From NCBI GenBank assembly GCA_016208205.1, contig JACQYP010000111.1, positions 1 to 21,416 on the forward strand: 21,416 nt of DNA, given 5' to 3'. Under the pieces are notes generated by a model. It was not told where the DNA came from. It ran no database searches and saw nothing but the letters and a program-made list of their open reading frames with translations. Below, in pieces: positions 1-9,500 of the stretch. Source of the stretch: Candidatus Desantisiibacteriota bacterium. Its GTDB lineage: Bacteria; UBA9089; CG2-30-40-21. Numbering within the stretch: position 1 is the first letter of the stretch; the number at the start of each line of letters is the position of its first letter. The translations under genes and the position numbers were made by a program.

Positions 1-2
1 TG

Positions 3-1496
3 GTTTTTGCAGTACCACTCTTTTTTGATATCCATCTCTACAGTACCTTTGACCTTTCAAAGGTTGGCATGATGTTTTTTATTACACTGATTCTGCTTGC
101 CCTGTGGTTGGTGAAGATGATTACGCTTAATGACTTCAGGTCAATTCGGACACCATTTGATTTTGTTGTCCTTGCATTCTTGCTAAGCAACATTGCCTCT
201 ACCCTATTTTCCCTTAATCCGGTAATGAGTCTGTTTGGTTGTTATAAAAGATATGAGGGATTACTCGCCATTACCTGTTACATTGTTATCTATTATCTTA
301 CTGTAAATTTTATAAAGACAAAGCGGCAGACACTTGGGATATTAACATCCATCCTTATAGTCGGCACCATTTCCGGTGGATATGCCCTTGTACAGCATTT
401 TGGCATGGATCCCTTATCATGGGAGTCATTCAACCCATGGAGAATCATCTCTTTTTTTGGCAACCCTGTATTTTATACGGTCTATGCCTTGATGTCATTA
501 CTGATTGGTTTTGGTTTATACCTGTATCTTGGCAAGAAAAAAGAAGAAGTAGGTCGCCACACCCCTAAGCCTGTCATACAAAAGGCAAAAGGAAAGAAAA
601 AGAAAATAGAGGTAGTAGCTGCCACGCAACCAGCCGCAAGCCCTTTATTGAGGAATATGGGGCTTACTATTATAGCCGGTATTGCAGTGATGATTACCTA
701 CTGGGGATTTGCCCTTGGTAATACCCGTGGATGCTATCTGGGGTTATTTGGAGGCAGCTTCATGTTCTTCTGCCTTATTGGTAAAAAGATATTCAAAATA
801 GATAAAAAGAAGCTCCTTGCCCTTGGACTTGGGTTGTTTGTTTTATTCTTTTATTATAATATTATGGTCAAGGAAAGCTCTGTTATCGGAAGGCTTGCAG
901 GATTATTCGCTAAAGAAGATGTTAGCAAACTCTCGTCAGTGGAAAAAGCGACTCGAGCCAAAACACCTATCAAGGGTGTAAATATTGTTATGCCATGGAG
1001 AATCTTCATCTGGAGGAGTGCCATTGAAAGCATCAAGGATTATCCTGTTCTGGGCACAGGACCAGATGCCATGGGATTGATCTTTCCCAAGTATTTACAA
1101 AAAATATTCCCGAAAGATGGCAAGGGTCCGATAGAGTTTGAGGATAGATGCCATCAGGACTTTCTTGACCATGCTGTTGCCCGCGGCGGTATTGGAGCAT
1201 TTATATCATACTGTTGCCCGCGGCGGTATTCGAGCATTTATATATATCTGGGGTGTTGTTTGCTTTCTTCTGCTCACATGGAAGTTTTATCGTCATTCAA
1301 CCCTTGCCGGCAGACCGATAATCCTTGGACTTGGTGCCAGTGTCATCGGCTATATTATCCAGAATCAAGTCAGTTTCAGTGTTACACCTGTTTCATGTAC
1401 GCTTGCTATAGTAACCGGTATTATTGTCCGAAGCGGCTGGATATTTCTGCAACCATCCACAACTACCCCTTGTCTGTCAAACAATTCAATACTTGA
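3..1496 (+). CDS. O-antigen ligase/polymerase-like membrane protein, 5' part of a frameshifted gene (left end outside window)
   Basis: This is the N-terminal part of a polytopic inner-membrane protein of the O-antigen ligase/polymerase (Wzy_C-like) type, which joins or polymerises lipid-linked glycans at the periplasmic face. The frame is open from position 3, upstream of the ATG at 69, and reads VFAVPLFFDIHLYSTFDLSK before MMFF. That is typical of the start of these proteins, so the true start lies outside the window. About eight hydrophobic segments follow, with a Lys-rich loop at roughly residues 157-180 counted from the ATG. A conserved-looking CHQDFLD stretch at about residue 361 sits in the usual large periplasmic loop region. 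The gene-like sequence holds only to about 1206. After that a 37-bp duplication throws translation into a nonsense tail of about 95 residues ending at 1496. The natural continuation is in the frame of the next entry. The family call is by pattern and no substrate can be named. Confidence 0.75.
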   Translation, partial: VFAVPLFFDIHLYSTFDLSKVGMMFFITLILLALWLVKMITLNDFRSIRTPFDFVVLAFLLSNIASTLFSLNPVMSLFGCYKRYEGLLAITCYIVIYYLTVNFIKTKRQTLGILTSILIVGTISGGYALVQHFGMDPLSWESFNPWRIISFFGNPVFYTVYALMSLLIGFGLYLYLGKKKEEVGRHTPKPVIQKAKGKKKKIEVVAATQPAASPLLRNMGLTIIAGIAVMITYWGFALGNTRGCYLGLFGGSFMFFCLIGKKIFKIDKKKLLALGLGLFVLFFYYNIMVKESSVIGRLAGLFAKEDVSKLSSVEKATRAKTPIKGVNIVMPWRIFIWRSAIESIKDYPVLGTGPDAMGLIFPKYLQKIFPKDGKGPIEFEDRCHQDFLDHAVARGGIGAFISYCCPRRYSSIYIYLGCCLLSSAHMEVLSSFNPCRQTDNPWTWCQCHRLYYPESSQFQCYTCFMYACYSNRYYCPKRLDISATIHNYPLSVKQFNT

Positions 1497-2472
1497 CAAA
1501 ATATTAAATACAGCCTTCTTTTCCGGATGTTCATTTATTCCTCAACAACTGTCGGAAAAACATGAAAAACCAAATAATGAAAATGTGATGTATATTGGTT
1601 ATATACTAATCTTGTGTGGATTAATGTGTGTCTCGTATCTTACATGGCGGATGTATGTGGCTGACAGATATTATAAGATGGGTACGGTATTCCTTGGCAG
1701 GGATAACAAGAGGGCGGTTGAGGAATATCAAAAGGCTATTGATTCCTTCCCCTATGAGGTCAGGTATCGTGATGAGATAAACAGGGCATATATTGAACAG
1801 GCACGCAACGCTGCTACAGACGAGGAAAGGATTCTCTGGGCAAAAAAGGCTGATGATGGGGCAAATGAGATATTAAGAAGAACCCCTGGGTATGCCAATG
1901 GCTATTTTACCCTTGGAATTGCCAATTATCTTTTATCTAAAACAGAAAACGATGAGTTTGTTAAGAAGGCTATTGGTTACTATAAAAAAGCAGCTGAAAT
2001 AAACCCATTTTCATCTGATACCTATAATAACCTTGGGGTGATATATACCAGACAAAATGACCTTGATAATGCTCTGGCTGTATTTAAGGAGGCATACAGG
2101 ATAAATCCGGCACATGTAGCCTCTATGGATAATGTTGCCAGGATTTATATCACCAGGAATGAGCCTGAAAAGGCATTAGAGGTATTGAATGAGCTGCAAA
2201 CAATAGATCCAAACTATCAGGCAGCACGAATTCAGAATATGATTGGCTACCTCTGCTGGCAGCTTGGAAGATTTGATGAGGTGGTTGAGCGGTGCAAAAA
2301 GGCATTAGAGGCTGATCCAAAGGACATTTCTGCATTAGAAAACCTTGGCACAGTATATGTGAAAAAAGGGATGTATAAAGAGGCAGCTATGCAATTCCAG
2401 AAGGTACTATTGATTGAACCAAATAATCCTAAGGCTATGAAAATGCTGCAATCTATGACTATGCGGAGGTAA
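1138..2472 (+). CDS. 3' part of the frameshifted O-antigen ligase gene: last membrane helices plus TPR domain
   Basis: This frame carries the C-terminal half of the preceding gene. Authentic sequence begins inside the second copy of the duplication (about 1207); the TTG at 1138 and the first 23 or so residues only reflect the open frame. From residue 34 there are helices (IYIWGVVCFLLLTW, about 60-76, about 82-98, and 151-170), then a soluble region from about 178 to the end. That region holds five to six tetratricopeptide repeats with typical NLGVIY, A-x-x-x-F-x-x-A and DP/NP patterns, likely a protein-interaction domain. O-antigen ligase-like proteins with C-terminal TPRs are known in several environmental phyla. 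Removing one duplication copy joins the two parts as GAFIYIWGVVCFLLLTW without a gap. As it stands the gene is probably inactive unless the shift is an assembly error. A free-standing TPR protein is a less likely reading. Confidence 0.72.
   Translation: MRIDAIRTFLTMLLPAAVLEHLYHTVARGGIRAFIYIWGVVCFLLLTWKFYRHSTLAGRPIILGLGASVIGYIIQNQVSFSVTPVSCTLAIVTGIIVRSGWIFLQPSTTTPCLSNNSILDKILNTAFFSGCSFIPQQLSEKHEKPNNENVMYIGYILILCGLMCVSYLTWRMYVADRYYKMGTVFLGRDNKRAVEEYQKAIDSFPYEVRYRDEINRAYIEQARNAATDEERILWAKKADDGANEILRRTPGYANGYFTLGIANYLLSKTENDEFVKKAIGYYKKAAEINPFSSDTYNNLGVIYTRQNDLDNALAVFKEAYRINPAHVASMDNVARIYITRNEPEKALEVLNELQTIDPNYQAARIQNMIGYLCWQLGRFDEVVERCKKALEADPKDISALENLGTVYVKKGMYKEAAMQFQKVLLIEPNNPKAMKMLQSMTMRR
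1170..1243 (+). repeat. 37-bp imperfect tandem duplication causing a frameshift
   Basis: Copies at 1170-1206 and 1207-1243 differ at two of 37 positions (the fourth base g/a and the twenty-fifth g/c). The core of both is ctgttgcccgcggcggtatt. Since 37 is not a multiple of three, the second copy shifts the reading frame by +1 and splits the O-antigen ligase/TPR gene. The first copy encodes HAVARGGIGAFI; the second reads HTVARGGIRAFI in the new frame. Confidence 0.93.
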
Positions 2473-2596
2473 AATGCGGGTAACTACTCAAGAGAATAGA
2501 ACACGGATAACACGGATGGAACGGATTAACACGGATAATTTTTAAATAAAAAACCCGTGAAAATCCGTGTTATCCGTGTTCTATTCTTTCGCATTT
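2472..2596. repeat. Palindromic interspersed repeat built on 'acacggataa'
   Basis: A perfect 25-bp inverted repeat (2493-2517 and 2563-2587) has a 45-bp spacer that itself contains another acacggataa copy (2529-2538). A 7-bp outer pair, aaatgcg/cgcattt, lies at 2472-2478 and 2590-2596. The element begins at the stop codon of the TPR reading frame and ends about 20 bp before the methyltransferase start, filling the whole intergenic gap. Repeats of this cacggat type are familiar from many environmental genomes. There is no T-tract after the right arm, so a simple intrinsic terminator is not evident, although the RNA would form a strong stem. Confidence 0.85.
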
Positions 2597-2615
2597 CCTT
2601 GATGGATGTTATTAC

Positions 2616-3236
2616 ATGATTGAGCTTGAAAGGTATACGGCTGCTACTAAATTAGGGATTGAGGCAGTAGATGCAGGGACAATGGGGTGTATCGCTGCTG
2701 ATATTATTGAAAGTGCACGAAAATGGATTGATTTTGGCTCTGGCAGGGGTGAGTTCAGCCTTGCATTAATAGAAAAAAATAGTCTGCTTAATATCTGGAA
2801 CCTCGAGGAGCGACCTGATTATATGGAAATAGCAGATAAAGCTCGAAAATCGCTGCCAGAAGAAGAATCAATAAGGATACGAAATATTACCGGTAAAATT
2901 GAAAAGGTTACTCGTGGATTGTATACCTCATCAGGTATTTTGCAAAATTCCATGGATGTTGCATCAGTACATTGTTATGAACCCGGGAAAATTTCAGAGC
3001 GAAATATAGTTAATGCCATAAATTATTGTCTCAAACCAGGGGGACATGCAATCATGACCCTTGACAGTGAGCTGGACACTTATAAAAAATTTCTAAAATA
3101 TCTTCAGAATCGCTTCAGTAAGATAATAGTAGGCAATCATCCGACAGAATACCCAAAAACAAGTTTTATATTTGCGTTATGGCATCGACATCCTAAGTTT
3201 CCCGGGACACCACCATTTATTTGCATAAAAAAGTAA
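2616..3236 (+). CDS. Class I SAM-dependent methyltransferase, possibly TrmB-like
   Basis: A 206-residue protein with a Rossmann-type methyltransferase core. Motif I is WIDFGSGRGEF at 37-47 (the SAM-binding GxGxG loop), followed by the acidic end of strand 2 in NLEERPDY (62-69). A motif IV-like strand is SMDVASVHCYEP (112-123) and the post-motif is CLKPGGHAIMTLD (138-150). The GSGRGEF loop, the ERPDYMEIA segment and the LKPGG strand resemble TrmB, the tRNA guanine-N7 methyltransferase family, but the usual TrmB catalytic motif is not clear, so the substrate stays open. The ATG at 2616 has no good Shine-Dalgarno sequence and sits directly behind a palindromic repeat, so the native upstream region may have been replaced. 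It is not clearly in an operon with either neighbour. Confidence 0.7.
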   Translation: MIELERYTAATKLGIEAVDAGTMGCIAADIIESARKWIDFGSGRGEFSLALIEKNSLLNIWNLEERPDYMEIADKARKSLPEEESIRIRNITGKIEKVTRGLYTSSGILQNSMDVASVHCYEPGKISERNIVNAINYCLKPGGHAIMTLDSELDTYKKFLKYLQNRFSKIIVGNHPTEYPKTSFIFALWHRHPKFPGTPPFICIKK

Positions 3237-3438
3237 CTATTTAGTTGTACTACAGGTTCATTCTGGGCTACTATGTCCCCAAACAATCACCCTATTGTAC
3301 CTCAAGGTGCAATCTCTTACCTGCAAGAAACACGGAAAATAAGCTTAATCAAGTGCTATCTCAATGGGTTACAGCAATCATCTTCAATCTGGCATTATTC
3401 TTGCTTGTAACGATACTATTAGGGGCTGCCTATGATTA

Positions 3439-3460
3439 GGGCAACCACAAGGGATTGCCC
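3439..3460. repeat. Short palindromic repeat (gggcaa...ttgccc)
   Basis: Six-base arms gggcaa (3439-3444) and ttgccc (3455-3460) flank a 10-base loop, ccacaaggga. This pattern resembles a small interspersed repeat seen in other environmental genomes (recognised from memory, not searched). Confidence 0.6.
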
Positions 3461-3469
3461 ATACGGCAA

Positions 3470-3523
3470 ATTACAGCACAAGTGTAGGGGCAGTGCCTTG
3501 TGCCTGCCCATTACAGCACAAGT
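3470..3523. repeat. Palindromic repeat flanked by 14-bp direct repeats
   Basis: The identical 14-mer attacagcacaagt occurs at 3470-3483 and 3510-3523. Between them is a 26-bp GC-rich element with arms gggcag (3488-3493) and ctgccc (3504-3509). The arrangement looks like a small element flanked by a target-site-type duplication, or two copies of a composite repeat. It lies just upstream of the giant gene. Confidence 0.75.
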
Positions 3524-3528
3524 TAAAG

Positions 3529-3534
3529 TATAAT
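3529..3534 (+). promoter_or_regulatory. Possible -10 box for the giant gene
   Basis: An exact TATAAT stands 26 bp before the first ATG of the giant ORF. No convincing -35 box is present at 16-18 bp upstream, because that position is occupied by the repeat element. This is therefore only a candidate. Confidence 0.25.
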
Positions 3535-3560
3535 CGCAACAGGGGTCAAAGTACAAACGA

Positions 3561-6500
3561 ATGTGGTATAAAAAATTAATGAGGGGGGGAGAAAACAGCA
3601 TCAAATGGATGGTGTTCATGACAATAGCTGTGCTTGTACCATCCATCTCATACGCTTACGGGACAATCACCGGCAGGGTCGTCAATTCTTCAGGGGCGAT
3701 ACCCTTGTCAGGTGCAACAGTAGCTGTATTATGCAATAATACTGTCGTTGGAAGCACTACAACCGATACAAACGGTAATTATTCCTTTTCCAATCTTACC
3801 CCAGAGGTATATTCGATAAGAGCCTCTGTTCCTGATTATGCTATCCGCTTTTTCCCATCCCCAGTCAAGGTGTTTGATGGTTCAATCAGTCAAAATATTA
3901 ATATCCCACTTATGTCCATAGGAAATACCTCTGGCAAGGTTAGCTTTGACTCTAATCTTGATGGAAATTACGAGATTTATTCTTTAAATGGTTCAAGTAG
4001 TTCCAGTATGGCAAGATTAACCTATAACCTCTATGATGATTCCGACCCTTGCGTGTCCTGGGATAATGGGAAAATAGCCTTTGTCTCAAACCGTGATAAT
4101 AACAATGAAATCTACATCATGAATCAGGACGGATCAAATCAGCTGCGGCTTACTAATATTTCAGGACAGGATATATCCCCATCATTTTCACCCGACGGGA
4201 GCAAAATAGTATTTTCATCCAACAGGGATAATAATTATGAGATTTATTGTATGGATAGCAATGGCTCAAACCCAACCCGTCTGACCAATCATTCCTCATC
4301 CGACTCATCCCCTGCCTTCTTGCCGGATGGCAGGAAAATCGCCTTTTCCTCAAATAGAGCCGGCAGCTATGACCTTTATATCATGAATGCTCAAGATGGC
4401 TCAGGAATAACGAGACTGATTACTGCTACTGGCACTACTGGGACAAAGACGAGCTTTGCCTTTTCTCCGGATGGACAAAGGATTGCCTTCAGCATGCAAT
4501 CAGGTACGAATACAGATATTTACATCATAGATATTAATGGCTTATCAGGGTTGAGGAGGCTTACTGACCATGCCGCTGAAGACTCGTATCCATGCTTTTC
4601 TTCTGACGGCAAGCAGATTACCTTTTGCTCTGCCCGGGATGGAAGACGAGAGTTGTTTGCCATCAATACAGACAGCGGGACAGAAAGCGGTTTAAGAAAA
4701 CTCTCTACCAATACATCCTTAAGCCTGCAAAACAACCCTTCATGGTCATCAGGCTCTGTGGGCACAGGCTCTATCTCTGGCACTGTCTCTTCATCCCAGG
4801 CAGTATCAGGTGCCCTCATAGAGATATTGCAGAATAGAGCCATCATTGCCACAGCCACCACTACCTCAAACGGACAGTACATAATTAATAACCTGGCTAT
4901 GGGGCTTTTCAGGCTCAGGGTGTCATGCCCGGGCTACAAAACCATGTATCTTCCACAACCAATAGCAATTTCTCGTGGTATGGAAACCACGGCTACAATC
5001 CTGCTTTATCCGCTCGGGTATGCCTTTGGCAAGATAGCCTTTGTCTCTCAGCGAGACGGCAATCAAGAGATTTATATCTGCAATGCCGACGGCTCAAAAC
5101 AAACCAGATTGACCTATAACCAATCCTCAGATATTGACCCCTGCCTTTCCCCTGATGGGACAAGGATAGTCTTTACCTCTCGTCGAAGCGGGAATGAGGA
5201 TATATTTATCATGAATAGTGATGGAACAGATCCGAAGATGTTGACTAATACCTCACGGAATGACTGCTACCCTTCGTTTTCTCCGGATGGGAAAAAGATA
5301 CTCTTTACATCCTATCGATATGGGAATGCAGACCTTTTTCTTCTTGACATCAACACACTGGAGATAACCAGGCTTACTGCAAACCCATATGACGAGTATG
5401 AAGCCATATTTTCACCTGATGGGGAACAGATTGCTTATGTTGCCTTTATCAATAATACCAATAAGATCTACATTATGGACAGTTGCGGTAGGAACCAGAG
5501 ACGATTAACCTCAACAGCTGGCGAAGAACACCACCCATCTTTTTCACCGGACGGGGAAGAAATTGCCTTTGCCTCAAATGTCAGCGGCAACTATGAGATA
5601 TACACGATTAATATAGCCGGCACGCAACAAAGGCTGACAACCTCGCCCTGCAGGGATGGTGACCCATGCTTTGCACCGGATGGATGTAGCCTGACCTTTT
5701 ATTCGGAGCAAGCAAATGGTTATGAAATCTGTACCATGAACAATATTGGCTCAAATATAGAGCGGCTTACCAATAACATTGACCCTGACTTTTATCCGAG
5801 TTGGGGCGTGGGCTGTGTCCCTACCGGAGCTATCTGCGGGACAATAACTGATGGTACTACGCCTGTAGCCGGGGCAATGGTTGAGGTTATTCAGGGTATT
5901 ATGGTTATCGGGACAGCTGCTGCAAATGCAAACGGAACATATACCATCACGGATCTTCCAGCAGGTTTATTTACAGTAAGGGTATCTCATCCCGGATGCA
6001 TACCGGCAAGTTTTCAGGGACAGGTAACTATTATACAAGGATTTATTACGCCAGATATAAATATTTCCTTGAAACCTATGACGCTATCACAAACAAAGAT
6101 AGCCTTTACATCCTATGTAGCAAGTGACAATGCAGAGATATATATTGTCAATCGCGATGGAACACACCCTGCCAGGCTGACCTATAGCCCCGGGTATGAT
6201 GGCGACTCAAGCCCTTCTCCGGACGGCAGAAGGATTGTTTTTTGCTCCAATCGTGATGGCAATTCTGAAATTTATTGTATGGAGACTGACGGCTCTACTC
6301 AGTTGAGGCTTACCAATAATGCAGCCTCTGACCGTGAGCCAAAATTCTCATTCGATGGGCAGAGGGTTATCTTTACCTCAAATCGGGATAATCATGATGA
6401 GGTCTACATGATAGACATTAAGGGTAATGGGCTGCAACGGCTGACCTATACTGCCGGCAATAGCAATAACCCCTCATTTTCACCGGACGGAACAAGGGTA

Positions 6501-9500
6501 TTGTTTGCCTCTAATCGAGCCGGCAACTATGAGATATACATCATGAATCCGGATGGCTCAGCCCTGCGAAGGTTGACCACAAACTCATATGAGGATAGGG
6601 ACCCAACATTTTCTCCAGACGGTACAAAGATTGTCTTCTGGAGCAGTCGCGACAACAATAGAGAGATATATTCTATGAATATTGACGGCTCAAATCAACA
6701 ACGGCTGACATACAATACCGGGTGTGATGATGACCCATTCTTTTCCCCTGATGGGAGCAAGATTGCCTTTTGCTCAACATATAATAATAAGATAGAGGTC
6801 TATACCATGGATACAGATGGGACGCATCAGGAAAGGATTACTCATCTTGCCGACAATATCTACTCACCCATCTGGGGTGCAGGAAATGTCGGTACCGGCT
6901 CCATATCAGGAAAGGTTTTTGATCACTTAGACAATCCTGTTAATAATGTTTTAATTGAGATACTCAGCGATGATATGAAAATAATTGGAAGCATCACCAC
7001 TAATGGAAACGGTGAGTATACTGTAGGTAACATTCCCATAGGATACTTTATACTAAGGGCATCTTTAACCGGATATGAAACAAGGTTTTATCCTGATAAG
7101 CTTAATATTACTACAGACATTCGGATAGCTCCTATTGATATCCCCTTATTTACTCTTGGCTTGACCAATGGCAAGATCGTCTTTGCCTCTGAGCGGGATG
7201 GAAATCCGGAGATTTATATCATGAATGCTGATGGAACTAATCAATCAAGGCTGACCAACGCTCAGACAGATGAGCTGAATCCTGCTGTTTCTGGCACAAG
7301 GGTATTGTTTGCCTCTAACCGTGATGGAAACTATGAGATTTATGTAATGAATGCAGATGGCACGGAACAAAAGAGATTGACCGATAATCTATCAAAAGAC
7401 TCATGCCCTGTCTTTTCACCGGACAGCAAGCTGATTGCCTTTCATTCCGACAGAAATAAAACCTTTGAGATATATACCATGAATGCTGATGGGACGAATC
7501 AGCTCAGGCTTACTGCCGGTATTGCCCCATGCTTTTCTCCGGATGGCTCAAGGATTGTATTTGCTAAGTATTACAATAGGAACTATGATATCTTTATCAT
7601 GAACAGGGATGGTTCAAACCAGAAGGCTCTGACAACTAATACTGCCTATGATTATGACCCTGTCTTTTCTCCTGACGGGGAAAAAATTGTCTTTACCTCA
7701 CATCGGAACGGAAATGCAGAAATTTACATTATGAATGTTGATGGCTCAAACCAGACAAGATTAACCAATTCGCCTGATTATGATGGGGATGCAGGTTTTT
7801 CTCCGGATGGTAAATGGATTACCTTTGCCTCTCGAAGGCAGGGGAATAATAATGATGAGCTCTGGATAATGGATATTAACGGCAATAATCTTATCCGACT
7901 GACTACTAATTCGAGCAATGATTATCAGCCTGCATGGACAGTTGCCTCGGTTGGGAATATTTTGTCCTCTATCTCCGGCAATATAACCTCTACTCAAGGA
8001 GAAGCCATTGGAAATGCTTCAGTAGAGCTGATAATAGCCGGGACACAAGGAGCATTGTCATTGGTCAAAAGCACCTTGACCAATGCCAAAGGGGCGTATA
8101 CCATTGTTGTTCCCGGTACAGAGACATATATGCTGCGGTGTTCTGCAGAGGGATATGCAGTCAGGTATCTTGACACAAATATCAAGCTTGTCCCAGGGAC
8201 AAAGCGGACTGGCGTAAACCTGAGCCTTATACCAATTGGACCCAAGGGGGGCAAAATAGCCTTTGTCTCTGATTGGAAAGGGACCCCTGATATTTATATC
8301 TGTAATGCTGACGGCTCAAACATTACCAGATTGACGAATAATTCGGCAATTGAGTCTGCCCCAATGCTTTCCTACGACGGCAGTAAGATTGTTTTTCATG
8401 CTGATATCGAGGGCAAAAATGAATTATACATGATGAACGCTGATGGAGGTAGCACCTCTGGCAGCTCAAGCCTCAGACGGCTGACAACCAATTCATTAAA
8501 CGATGAGTATCCGTGCCTTTCGCCTGATGGCAAAACCATTGTCTATGCAAGCGGTTATGCTGATAACAAGGAAATATACCTTTTAGACATTACTTCTTCT
8601 ATCCAGAAACGGCTGACCTATAACTTTTATGATGACTCATCCCCGAAATTCTCAGCTGATGGCAGAAGAATCGTGTTTTGCTCTGAGCGGGACGGGTCCT
8701 CGCAGGTTTATATGATGAATGCTGATGGCTCGGATCAAGTCAATCTTACCGGCACCTCATTTGCAAGCTTTTACCCCTGTTTTTCTATGGATGGACAAAA
8801 AATATTCTTCCAGCGAGGTACAAATGAGTTGTGTGAAATGAACCTGCTGGATAGGAGTATCCGTGTTCTGTCTATTGGCTCAGGTATTTCGTCGGTTTCT
8901 CCTGATAATAAACTGATTGTTTTTTCTCGTGATAATAATATTTATACCACCGGCTCAAGCCAGCCAATAACAAACAACTCAAGACATAACCATTCGCCCT
9001 CATGGTCGCCAGGTGAGGTGAGATGCGGTGCTATCAATGGGGTTATCACTGATATATACAGTAATACATTAATTAATGGGGCTGTAGTCAAACTATGTCA
9101 GGGAACAACCACTGTTGCTACTGCTGTTACCGGATTAAACGGCAAGTATAGCATCAGCAATCTGATGGCAGAAAAATACAGTCTGAAAATATCATGCCCC
9201 GGGTATGCTCTCAAATATTTTGCAAGCGATGTCTATATTACACAGGATACAACCCTTGAAATCTCTCTTCAACTTCAACCAATAGGACAAAAAGGCGGCA
9301 AGATAGCCTTTGTATCTGACCGTGATACTAATAAGGAAATATATGTTATGAATGCAGATGGGACAAACCAGACCCGTCTTACCGATAATTTCATTGACGA
9401 TTATGACCCATGCCTTATCCCTGATGGGACAAAGGTTGTGTTTACCTCTATACGGGATAATAATGAAGAGATATACAGCATGGATGCCTTTGGCAGCTCT

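Larger units (their letters stand above)
3237..3560. other. Intergenic spacer with repeats, no supported gene
   Basis: This 324-bp gap holds no gene I can support. A 64-codon frame at 3245-3439 ends in a hydrophobic stretch (about residues 42-62) but has no ribosome-binding site or recognisable homology pattern; it may be a gene remnant. The right half is made of short palindromic repeats, listed separately. A weak promoter-like pair (CTGGCA, 17 bp, GATACT) lies around 3390-3420. Confidence 0.5.

Noticed and set aside
3245..3439. 64-codon + strand frame with a hydrophobic C-terminus
   Set aside because: TTG start only, no ribosome-binding site, no recognisable family pattern; kept only as a note in the spacer entry.
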